In this document: positions 1 to 10,812 of the stretch, piece after piece
Layout of the letters: each line of letters begins with the position of its first letter
How positions within the stretch are numbered: the first letter of the stretch is position 1
Notes under the pieces: model-generated
What the model was told of the DNA's origin: nothing
The model's input: only the letters and a program-made list of their open reading frames with translations
The model's database searches: none
Made by a program: the position numbers and the translations under genes
DNA from: Porpolomopsis calyptriformis
Taxonomy: Eukaryota; Basidiomycota; Agaricomycetes; Agaricales; Hygrophoraceae
Assembly (NCBI GenBank): GCA_951640195.1
Contig: OX621166.1
Span: forward strand, 1,108,501 to 1,172,500
Length of the DNA stretch: 64,000 bases
Direction of reading: 5' to 3'

Positions 1-3000
1 GCACCAATATCCACGGGTGATGGTTATCCTTCTTCCCTCCACCTTGGACGGGACGAAGATGAAGAGCCACCACAGACTGTATTCATGGAGCTAGAAGTTG
101 AATCAACCTGTGAAGAGGCCCACGACTTTGGAGCGGGCAATGATACCGAGTCAATTGCGGGTGGAGCCATCGGAGAGAGCGTCATAGATGCCCTCGAGGA
201 AACGCTTGCGGAAAGATTACCACCGGTGGGATTCGTTTTGTCTGACTTGTCCTTACATCTCAACAGCTTATGTAGAACCCTGAAGACTTTCGCTCCTCCA
301 CTAGTCATGTCTACGGGAAGATGTTTTCTCCCCTGATCTCTGAAGTTTTTTCCGTGGAAACCTACCAGCATACATCGGAAATTATCTCCCACCCACCCGA
401 CCATGGCATTCGGACACTACCGTTTCAATCCGGAACTCTCACGACAGACTATCAAGGCGATTCTATCCAAAGTATAAGCTTCCCGGAATCCCAACGGATG
501 AGTTCAGAGGATAGAATCAAACGCCAGCTCCCAGAAGTAATCCCTATGCCAGTATTGGCCAACCCGGACATTCCCGATCCAGCTTCTCAATCGCCCCCAC
601 TCACCACTGAAGTGAGCTTTGGCCTTCCCGAAATGCCTATTACACCATCAAGCTCGCCTGTAATGCCGAGCACAACCACACCAGTGGTTATTCACGATCT
701 TGATGACGCCACAACAATTCAGCGATCTTCCCCTGGCTCTAGTGCAAGCAGTTTGTTTACCTCCTCCAGCGACGATGCCTCTGCGCCAGAAAATTTGGAC
801 CAAACTTCTCCATCAGAAACGATCCACGTGGAGGATGTCGATGCCACAAGTGAATTGCCTACCTCTCAAGGAGACGTAACCATTGAGCCTCGAATGGAGG
901 AAATCCTAGATCCGACGATTGGTTCCGCTTGCCCACATAAACTTATTGGTGGGGTGGTCATGGATAACGTGCTAAGGATACCAAGCTCTGATGCCCCGCC
1001 AGAAGCTAGCTCTTCAGCATTACATTGCGATTCTGACGATCCTGGTAATGCCATTCCTGCCTCTCTCGTGCCAACTCTCCACCGCACGGATACCACCGAT
1101 CCCATACTCTATTCAGACCCATACCCATATAGTCTTTCGACTCCTGGATCGGACCTTTATCTTTCAACACAGAGCACAATCGACAAGGTCGATGCTGGTT
1201 CGGACCAAGACCACGAGCAATCGACTCCTTCTACTCCAATGAAGGACCTGGACTTCCAGGAACCTACTGTTACCCGAGCCAATGGCGATCTGCACGAGGA
1301 CCCATTCTTGTGTCCTTCTGACGGTGCAGGTAATTCCGATACCTCACTCTCTGTTCAGGGAGGCAACCAAAATCTCTCAGCTGAAGTAGAGAGTCATAAT
1401 CTCAATCAAGCAGTGGACACCGACGCCGCAGGAAGGTTCGATGCCGAAGTCGTGTCACATGAGGACGGGGGTGAAAAAGTCGAAGAAAACCTCTCCCAGC
1501 GATTATATTCTGCTCCTGAGAATGAAGATGCCGTCTCACAAATTGGCCAGGACGAACTCCCTGCTTTTGTCAGCGAAAATATAAAGGATAACAGCGAGAG
1601 GTATGTTCAGACTTCTGATGAGTCTGATGTAGTGCTAAAAATGGCCCGTAGATCTTCAGAGGAACAACCCCTTGAAGACCCATTTGCAATCGACAAGTCT
1701 GTCCCCGGGGAGCCACCCACTGATGAAAATCTATCGCATCAGGAGAATAAGCAAGACCAGGTCGTAACCGAGAAACTGTCGCCTAAGCGGAAACGACGTC
1801 CTTCTCTTTCTACATCACCATCTAAAACAACTTTCCGCCGCGAGCCTCACGAGATATCCAGAGAAGGGAAAGGGAAAGGGAAAGGAAAAGTGATAGACGA
1901 TGGAGACGAGGATTACGAAGACAGCGGCGGAGACGATCATTCTATTTCCTCAAGTTCACGTTCTGTACTAAAAATACTTCTTCCTGGAAGTCGTACCTCT
2001 TCTGTTCCATCGAATGGTTCGACCAGCGACCCAGCGACGCCGATTTCGCCAAGTCTCGGAAAACAAGCCAGCAGTTTTACTCAGGAGTTCCCTCCACTTT
2101 TCCATGCGCATGGTCCCGCTCGTCATCTACCGCACCATCGTCCTCCGTTACACGTGCAAAAACAACCCATCGACCAGCAGGAAACTACCCGAACTCGCGC
2201 CAAAGATGCATCGGCAGAAGTTGCCCCCTCGCTCCAGAAGACTCCCTCTCAACGATCTCTTCCTATTTCAAATTCTCCTGTTACGCGGTCCCACTGTCGT
2301 TTTCGCAAAATCAGTGTACCCCGAGATGAGGGCGGACCTCGGGTCTGCTTTCTTGTTCCTGGTTGTTCCCTCGGTAACAGAGAGTTGATGGACCTTCAAG
2401 AAATCGAAGATCACGGTGATGCTACTGTCGAGGATAGCCGCCGGATGGTGACTGACATCAAATCGATGGACTTCAGCTCGTACCTTATCGGGATATTAAG
2501 ACAATTGGTGGGAGTTGACCTACTTCGGGAGCAAGAAGTATATTATATACCACTGCCCGGAGAAGAGCTAAGTTGGAACTCCGGACGCAAGTCGGCCTTG
2601 ACCAGACTCTCGCCCCCAGACGGCATTGAGTCCGGTGGGGGAGCTGGTTCTTTCCGGACTCACGCGGGATCAGGGACTTCCCCTCATTCACGATCTCCAC
2701 TTTCCACCCATACGGCCAAGGCATCGACATCCAAAGGAGGATCCGAGGGAAACTCACGATCCACGGGTTCGTCTGCAGACGCTGAATCACACGACGGCAA
2801 CAGTGAGCCTCGCGCGAAACGCCAAAGAAAGGGGCTGCGTGATAGCAGTAAAGACCTGTCCGAAAGCGTCACATTGGCATCTCCGTCAGAGCCCGAAGTC
2901 AAACCCGCCCCGCCATCCATCCAGCGGATCAAGACCAGACGGAGCAGACGACTTGGAATAGACGCCGCGGAGTATAAACCGGACAAGGAAGAACCTCTGG

Positions 3001-3149
3001 ATTCAACTGATGAAGATGACTCTACAGCAAAGAAGTCTCGCAGAAAACAGCATGGTCGCGGTATCAAACGGGCGAGAACGAAGGATGAAGAGGAAGACCA
3101 GACTCGAAAACTGAAGACAAAGAAACGTCGGGCAAGTTCTACTGCATAA
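1..3149 (+). CDS. Unrecognised acidic/Ser-rich protein with basic C-terminus, 5' end outside window
   Basis: A long open frame (about 940 codons from 321) ends in TAA at 3147-3149. The frame starting at base 1 is also open to about 225 and reads like an upstream exon, so the gene probably enters from the left. I could not fix the intron between them (roughly 226-320). Most of the protein is Ser/Thr/Pro/Asp/Glu-rich and probably disordered. Near residue 510 there is a basic patch (KRKRRPSLS) followed by a GKGKGKGK run. A short ordered-looking stretch (MDFSSYLIGILRQLVGVDLL) lies near residue 720. The last 100 residues are rich in KR clusters typical of nuclear localisation signals. A nuclear or chromatin role is a guess from composition only; I recognise no domain. 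It converges on the DUF1917 gene with 67 bp between stops. Confidence 0.6.
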
Positions 3150-3216
3150 TTAGAGTTGTATTATTATATAATGAATATTCGGTCCTGCATATATGCACAT
3201 GATTTTAGCAAGATCC

Positions 3217-4897
3217 CTAACTCGTGGTTTTGCCTCTTTTTTGATTGGGCCTTTCTTGTCCGTCTTCGTCTTCGTTCTCGCAGCCCTTTGGTCTCTTCTG
3301 TGCGGGAGCCGTCTTGCGTTGTAGTTCTTGCTTCCTCTTCTCTTCCTCGGCCATATCCTCGTTATCATCAGAAGCAAACGGATCGTCTTCTGGTTTCTTC
3401 TTAAGCCGAGACCTCCACTTGCCCGAAGAGGCCACTGGTCTTGATTCAGCTGATGGGTTTAAAACTGGAGACTTTGTCGCATTGAGGTGAGCGTGGTAAG
3501 CCTCTTGGAGTTCCTGCCGGATCGCGATATTAACAGAAAGCCAGATGACATTCTAAGAAGCTAAAGTGACCTTTATTTCCGATGGTTTCAAAAGAGTGGT
3601 AGGCTTCCATATCTAGACCACGCGAATGAACGGAAACATCCGAGAGAAATATATAACAAGACTAACAGTTGACGGAATGCCGCTGGGGTGTTTGCTATCG
3701 AGACCTGGCAAGGGGGCCGTGTGACTGATTTAGATGTGATATTAACTAGAACCTGCAGCACATACCAATGGCCGTGTAGAGATTTGACTTTACGCCAGTC
3801 AAATTTAGTCCGAGATTTATAAGAGCTTTCATTACCTGTAGAATGAAAGTATATTAGAGATGCACACGTGTATCCAAAGAAAGATTGACTTTAATAACAT
3901 CATCTTTATCATAAACATCGGGAATGTAGATGCAGATCAAGTGTTGGGCATTGGTGTTACCGTCTGCAGGACACGTCGAGACCTTTGTTCCGAATACAGA
4001 CGTTGATGCCAATTGTCCCGAAGCAAAAGAAGCTGTATGAAGTAGTGATGAGCCTACATCAAGGGCTACTATGATTTAAAAACGAACTCGCAAGGTTGTT
4101 CCATATCATGTCGACTTTATTGGGAGGTACAAAAGTAAGCCTATCAAAGACACGTTCAGCAGTTGGGGTGAATCGACTTAGGGAGGGACGAGACCATTTT
4201 CCAGAGGTCCACTTGTGGCGGATTGAGATTTCTTTTAGCTTTTCGGCTGCTTCTGCTTGAATCTAAGAAAAGGAGTTGAAAGCACCAGAAGTCTCCTCTA
4301 AAAGGTAAGCCAACTTGTTCTCGTAGTTGCTTCTTGCTCTTGGCCCCAGTTTTCTTGTTTGAGCGAACGGGAATCGAAGCATCATTCTATGAAGGGTCAA
4401 TATCAAATTCGGAGGGAAACGGTTTTTGATAAGGTTCACTTGGATGTTTTGGATCCGCTCGGTCATCTCTTCAACTGCGCGATAAAGATGAGGGTGTCTT
4501 GCACGGGTATTTTGACAGTTGGCCACGTACGAAATATGGACCCTTCCTCTTCGGCAGCGTCTTCACCATTTCCCCGGCTTTGGGAGCTACCCATGACCCA
4601 TATCCACTGAAAGTAAATTAAGCAAGGCTCCAGTGTGTCATTTATTTTATCGTACTGGTCTGGTACCGTCGTCCTGCACCATTGAAGGTTTGTACTGAAC
4701 ACGAAACGAGAGTGAGCTGCCTAGGAGTCTCCAGATGGACGAAATTTCACCTTTTTCAGAAAGTCCTGAAGGGATGCGTCCGAGTCCCTTAACCATCGGT
4801 ATGGATATGGTTGGGTAGGGGTGTCTTCATTTTGCTTCATCATGAGGGTGTGGAAGACGAACGCAGCAACGCGGTGTAGCTCATCATGGTTGTCCAT
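3217..4897 (-). CDS. DUF1917 (Bles03/UPF0696-like) protein, multi-exon
   Basis: On the minus strand the gene can be followed from ATG 4897 (MDNHDELHRVAAFVF) through several exons to TAG at 3217-3219. Recognisable pieces in order are a WIWV block, a helix ending EISIRHKWTSGKW that continues after an intron into LTFVPPNKVDMIWNNLASS, and LICIYIPDVYDKDDVIKV followed by GLNLTGVKSNLYTAIG. The GKW...FVPP...W block, the (V/I)C(V/I)Y..D..D..DV segment and the K.(D/N).YT..G block match my knowledge of the DUF1917/Bles03 family, which has an eIF4E-like fold and no firmly assigned function. The C-terminal ~90 residues (KWRSRLKKKPEDDPFA onward) are charged and basic. Exon borders are approximate. It lies 123 bp downstream of FCF1 on the same strand. 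Confidence 0.6.
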
Positions 4898-5020
4898 ATC
4901 AGGAATCTTACTACGCTTACGATAAATACTAGTATACACAGTCCTTCCAACCAATATATTGGCCGGGAAACCTGACCAAACGTTCAAAACACATCCGAGG
5001 TGGTTACGGAATCTGCGAAT

Positions 5021-5851
5021 CTAATTGGGTGCACCTTGATCCGGCAGTCTCTCGATTGCATATCTCCTCCGGACAATATACATGAGGGGCACGCCAGGGA
5101 TTTGGCGTACACGGCGGCGCAGTTCCCTGTCACAGGTTGCAACGATGTAGCACTTGTGCGAGGTTACCCGTTGGATGAGACAGTCATCGGCGTATGTGCC
5201 AGGATGGGAGCACCGCAGTCGCTCAAAGCGCGGGTCTCGAGCGACTCTGAGTGCAATGTATCAGTGATGATAAAATCACACCAGAATTGCACTCACCGAA
5301 GCGCGACGCGATATTGGTGGCCTAGCTTTTCTAATTCAGCCATTACGCAGTCCGTCACGCACGGGATACCTATAGACAATTCAGACGGCACTTGTTGCAG
5401 CTCCACTGAGCGACTGACACTTGGCATAGAGGGAATCCATCATGCCGCTCACCAACTCCAGTTTGTTTTGCAGACTGAAGTTGATGAAATTGGTGTCGAT
5501 AAGAACACGGTAAGGGGGGGCGAGTGCGGTGTTATGCGACAAAAACAAGGAAGAAGGCATTTGTGGTCTACGAAGGGCGATGAACGGCTAGAAGGCGTAG
5601 AGATTGGTAGACTGACATTCTGAGAACTGCTTTAGCCTTCTGTTCCTCCTCTTTTTTTTTCTGTTTTAACTGGTTCTCTTTTCTTCAAAAATTCATCAGA
5701 AAGTGATCCTGAAGTGACCGAGAAAGCGACCGACAAGCGAGCATCATTGGGATTCAGAAGACGCTTCACTGCTGCGAACTTGCGCGTCTTTTTGGCCTTA
5801 CCCTTCAGTCAGGTCAGCATTAATTCAACATCGGATGAGTGAGTTTACCAT
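5021..5851 (-). CDS. FCF1: rRNA-processing PIN-domain protein Fcf1/Utp24
   Basis: FCF1/Utp24 is the PIN endonuclease of the small-subunit processome that acts in early cleavages of 18S pre-rRNA in the nucleolus. The first exon is only the ATG (5849-5851); a 46-bp intron (5803-5848) joins it to [14 protein letters not shown], the hallmark N-terminus of this family. Later exons give a lysine/glutamate-rich linker, then [21 protein letters not shown] (catalytic Asp), [27 protein letters not shown] and [13 protein letters not shown] (the remaining acidic PIN residues). The protein ends [11 protein letters not shown] before TAG at 5021-5023, the usual family end. At least four introns are needed; the donor after NPNDARL (GTCGGT) is weak. 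The long plus-strand ORF over this interval is a shadow. Confidence 0.9.
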
Positions 5852-6596
5852 TTGAAGTCTGATTATATAATCGGGTAGCCATAAACGCCGGATGATTAAC
5901 CACCGGGCGTGGAGCGGGACATAAGGTGCACATTCGTGCCTGATTCCCCGGGATCGCCTTTCGGCGCAGTCCCAAGGAGACAGCAGCGGTACTGGGCAAC
6001 GGAATGGTTGACGTTATATGTACCATTATCAGGCGCTCATTAAATGACCGGGGGCTCCACCTTGCACGTGCTGTGCAGCGGATGAAACGATCATCGAGTT
6101 TTGGGTGCGCTCGATGCTACTGATATCAAAAGATGGCCGTGTTGACGCCAACGGAGACACCCCAGGGCCGTCTCCCAAACCACGTTTGAGCGCTCAGACT
6201 AGTCATGATCTTGTTTATGGCAAAATGGCTTCTGACTCGACTCGGAGGACCAAATCAATTTTGGTGCTGAAATCGATCGTGGGAACTCGCATTTCGAGTG
6301 ATCCTAAACATCTCACCAAGACCTGATCACGATGGATATCACAATTCTAAGGTGCGGTCATCCCTTAACACCTTGGAACTGGCCTGTAATCGTAGTTTGA
6401 TACAGTTCCCCTGCCCCATGTCATCGTCACAGGCCACCAGAGAATTTGGCGGAACTCCACATTCTAAATTTCTGTCCGTCCGGCACTAGCTTGGAATTAG
6501 CACCGTGCCGTTGCGGTTGCGGTGCAAACCTATATAAGATAGCCCTCCCTTCCCAAAACAACAATCGAAAACGCGCACCCATCCCTCTACCCTCCC
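5852..6596. other. Divergent intergenic region FCF1 / PAL
   Basis: This 745-bp stretch lies between the divergent start codons of FCF1 and PAL. Short ORFs in it show no recognisable protein. It should hold both promoters. A TATA element (6531-6538) is placed well for PAL. I saw no tRNA or other RNA gene. Confidence 0.6.
6531..6538 (+). promoter_or_regulatory. TATA box of the PAL gene
   Basis: TATATAAG lies 66 bp upstream of the PAL start codon, leaving about 30-40 nt of 5' leader if transcription starts at the usual spacing. Confidence 0.55.
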
Positions 6597-9298
6597 ATGG
6601 CCATCTTCTCCACCGAATATCGCAAAGCGGTCAAAGCTCGCAATAGGTCCTGCGCCTTCGAAGGTTCTAAAGTGCCAAACAGTCCCGTTCACGGTACTCT
6701 CATCAACAATACAGCTGCGAAAGTACCCCAAACATCTCCCCCCTCGACATCGTTACTGTCTCAATTTATTGCCAACTTCAAAGAACTAGAGGCTTACAAG
6801 TCAGTTTACCTTCATATCCGCACAACTCTTCGCTTACTTGTCCCCAGGAATGGTGCACCCGTTATCGTCAACGGTCACTCACTTTCCATCCAGTCTGTTG
6901 CGGCCGCAGCACGATATTTCGCGTCTGTCGAATTGGATGATTCCCCCGACACCGCAAGGCGTCTCTCAAAAAGTCACAGAGTTATCGCCGACAAAGTGGA
7001 AGCTGGCGTTAGCATTTACGGTGTCAGCACAGGCTTTGGTGGAAGCGGTAACCCTAACCCCATTCTCATAACACCCCGGATAACTCAATCCTTTCTCTGT
7101 AAATGCAGCTGATACTCGTACTGATGACACGTTGGCTCTCGGCTGCGCTCTTCTTCAACACCAGAGTAGTGGCATCCTGCCTTCTTCAACGGAAACCCTC
7201 GAAGTTCTTCCCCTGCTGGACCCCATGGGCTCCACAGTCATGCCCGAATCATGGGTGCGAGGTGCCATACTCATCCGCATGAATTCACTCATCCGCGGGC
7301 ATTCTGGCGTGAGATGGGAACTTATTGACAAAATGTCGGATCTTCTCCATGAGAATATTGTTCCCTTGGTGCCTTTACGCGGTACCGTTTCATCATCAGG
7401 TGGTGAGTTCCCCATGCATGCGCAAAATGGAGTTTTATATAATTCCTCTTTTTTTTGCAAGATCTTGCTCCCCTCTCATATGTAGCCGGTACTCTTATCG
7501 GTAACCCGTCTATACGAGTTTTCGATGGTCCTGTGTCATTTGGCGCTCGTAAGATCGTCTCCTCGCGTAAAGCGCTCGCAACACACGGAATAGATGCGAT
7601 TGCACTAACATCCAAAGAACATCTCGGAATCCTCAACGGCACCGCCTTTTCTGCCTCAGTCGCCGCCCTCGCCTTGAACGACGCTGTACACCTCGTTCTC
7701 TTGGCACAGGTTTGCACCGCTGTGGGTACAGAAGCACTTCTTGGATCACGCGGTTCTTATCACCCCTTCATTCATGACATTGCCCGCCCCCACCCCGGCC
7801 AGGTAAATATTCTCGTGACCTGAGCCTGTGATAATATTTAATCTTTCCTGTAACCGCAGATCGAAACTGCCCGCAACATTTGGAACCTTTTGGAGGATAG
7901 CAACTTCGCGCAAATCCACGAGGAAGATGTAGGCATTGATCATGACCAAGGGATGCTCCGGCAAGATCGTTACCCGCTACGGACCGCTCCCCAGTTTTTA
8001 GGTCCTCAAATCGAGGACATTCTTGCTGCCTTTGCTACTGTCACACTGGAGTGTAATTCAAGTACGTCTACCCCCCTTCACCAAGTGACACGTCCAACTC
8101 ATCTTGATAAATCTATAGCAACTGATAACCCACTCGTTGATGGCGAAACCGGTCAGATCCATCATGGTGGAAATTTTCAAGCCATGGCTGTTACAAATGC
8201 TATGGAAAAGACACGCGTTGCTCTACATCATATTGGGAAGTTGCTCTTTGCTCAATGTGCCGAGCTCGTCAACCCCGCCATGAACCGTGGCCTCCCTCCA
8301 TCGTTAGCCGCAACCGATCCCTCCTTGAACTACCATGCCAAAGGCATCGACATTGCTACTGCTGCGTACGTCTCTGAACTCGGCTTTCTGGCCAATCCTG
8401 TTTCGACCCATATCCAGTCCGCAGAATTGCACAATCAAGCCATAAAGTGAAGTTTTATTATCATTTCGCTGCTTGTAGTGGATCATACTGACGTAGAGAC
8501 GATTTATAGTTCCCTTGCCTTGATTTCTGCCCGAGCAACCATCAACTCGCTGGAAATTTTGACAATGTTGATCGCTTCGTACATCTACGCCCTTTGCCAA
8601 GGTACCATCCTTTCTTACTGGAAATTCTCTTTGCTCACAACAGACTGTATGTAGCCCTCGACATTAGAGCACTTCAAGCAGAGTTCATTGCTGGTCTAAA
8701 CCAGATTGCCAGCGACGAACTCGTTCACAGCTTTGGCAGCACCCTATCGGCAAGTGAGCTCAGAACTGTTACCTCTCAGGTAACCCGAGTCATGCGGGAT
8801 AAGTTCGAGTCGACAAGCTCAATGGATGCCACTGCCCGCATGGAGGCGGTAGCGGCCGCTAGCACGACCACCCTCATGGACTTCTTTACCGGTCCAGCGT
8901 TCAATGATTTAACCTCTACGGGCATTGCGCTGACTGGCATTCCAAAATTCCGCGCCATGCTGGCGATGCGTACCACTACTTTACTCGATCAGCTACGCGT
9001 GGACTATTTGTCTGGTGCTCGGGGCAAAGCACCGGCTAGCCGATATCTCAACAAGACGCGACCGCTATATGAGTTTGTCCGACTCACATTGGGCATTAGG
9101 ATGCATGGCTCGGAGAACTACAATAAGTTTGTGAATGGGCTTGGTGTGGAAGATGTGACGATTGGTCAAAACGTCTCACTAATACATGAGGTAAGATCCA
9201 TTGCATTTTTTTTTTCCGTTCACCCAAACCAATAACCATCTCCTTAGGCTATCCGCGATGGCAAGATGCAGGCAGTCATCGTTGACATGTTCACATGA
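6597..9298 (+). CDS. PAL: Phenylalanine ammonia-lyase
   Basis: PAL deaminates L-phenylalanine to trans-cinnamate, the entry step of phenylpropanoid metabolism; in fungi it serves aromatic amino-acid breakdown. Nine exons join in frame to 748 aa: 6597-6799, 6848-7047, 7109-7402, 7462-7802, 7860-8061, 8119-8446, 8510-8601, 8655-9190 and 9248-9298. All introns are GT-AG, 48-63 bp. Markers are [15 protein letters not shown] (catalytic Tyr loop), the MIO region [27 protein letters not shown] and [14 protein letters not shown]. Length and order fit the fungal PAL/HAL family. The first intron is 48 bp without a stop, so read-through would add 16 residues. The MIO-forming triad is Ser-Ser-Gly instead of the usual Ala-Ser-Gly (see findings). 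Tyr versus Phe preference cannot be decided here. Confidence 0.93.
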
Positions 9299-10812
9299 AT
9301 TCCCATCTTTGAAAATACAATTCCCTGATCGCACATACATTCTATCCCCAACCCCCCCCCCTCATTTTCCCCCCAGCGACCAACTCACGCTCACGGACAG
9401 AATTCATGGAATGTATCAATAGCTACGCCTTCGGAATGCAATGTAATACAGTTCTAGCTACTATGACTTGTGATTATGATTATCAGTGTTTTAATATGAT
9501 TTTCCTAATTCCTAAATGGGGCTGGAACTGCTGATCTACATAACTTGTTGTCCTCGTTGTTTGTGAGGTGGGGTAATTGCCGTTGGCGTATGAAATGAAG
9601 TTGAAGGGGCATTCATGATTTTTGCATGCCACAAACTGGCCCTGAACAGCTGGCGCGGCTCCTCTGCAACAAGCTCGGTAGTCGTCCTCCGACGACTTTT
9701 CTTCCTGACCCGCATATCTGTTCACCGCGAACATCTTCTCGTTCCTCAGCGGCACGAACATGCTTCCTCGCACTGGTTTGCCTAACCCGATGGGCACTTT
9801 GTTGACAGACAAAGGCGAGGAGATATGCTGTGTGCCACTGTCCGATGTGCTATGGCAACCAGAGCGATGTGGCCGGGTGACCCGGCCCTGGGCTTATGCT
9901 TGTCCCATTCATGCCCCACTCCTCAAGCAGCATGTGGCTTGAATCGGGTTTGATGGACTTTCCTTGGATAATCACAACAGGTCAGCTGGGAGACTGGGGA
10001 GCGGTAAAATCGACTTATGGTCACCGCCTGTAAAAATAGAATGAAACACATATCGTATTTTCCTCCTCACCCGCCTACCACCGCCACAATCCTTCTGGTT
10101 ATCTTTTGCAGCCTTCAAGCTGCTGAAGTCAATCTCAAGGGCTATGGGTGCGCGCACAAGAATGTGTACGGGTCATTCGTAGGGCTCCGGATGGGCGATT
10201 CCACGTGGAGCTACTAGCATCCGAACGAGAGCGGGTGAAGCAGAAGGAACAAGTGCGATGGGTACCCCGTCGCACCTCTGTCTGACTCCACTCTCAAGCG
10301 CGAAGACAGTAATAATAATATGAAGATAATAATATACAGGCTTGTGCTCAGAGACGTGAAAATGAAGACAAGTGCAGGTACTGAACATAAACTCCCGGAT
10401 CTATCAATCCTCGAACCATCAGGACATCGTTAACACTCATTCTGCTCATGACAGTTAGAGGACTCCAGAGCTACATTGAGCATATAAGACCATTGGATAA
10501 AGCCAGTTCTCTGGCTGATGATACACTTCTCCCAACTATAAAAAGCGCACATCGCGGTGACTTCAGTGGCGGGGTAATAATGAGTTGCTGTTCGTTGTGA
10601 TTGCGTTAAGGAAAGAGACACTTGTTTCACACTGGACAGCAGCAATATATAGGGGAAAACTCTGAATGGATGCGATGACACTTGAAGTTTAATAGCATCT
10701 TACTGTAACGTTAACCTGTAAGAGGTAAAAGCACTACGACACGGTGAACGCATATGAATAGCTCATTGCTCCTTTTTATATCATGGGTGTTTGCGCTGGT
10801 AAAACTTCTGGA
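9299..10812. other. Intergenic region PAL / CPA2 with no convincing gene
   Basis: About 1.5 kb lies between the end of PAL and the end of CPSase. The best unexplained frame is minus 9483-9812 (109 codons with a CR..C..C-type cysteine spacing), but it has no convincing ATG context or family. A short AAT-rich microsatellite lies near 10309-10334. A TATAAAAAG motif near 10537 has no gene that clearly follows it. Part of the region must be 3' UTR of both genes. Confidence 0.5.

Noticed and set aside
5000..5623. 207-codon plus-strand ORF
   Set aside because: It is antisense to FCF1, whose exons with diagnostic PIN motifs occupy the minus strand there.
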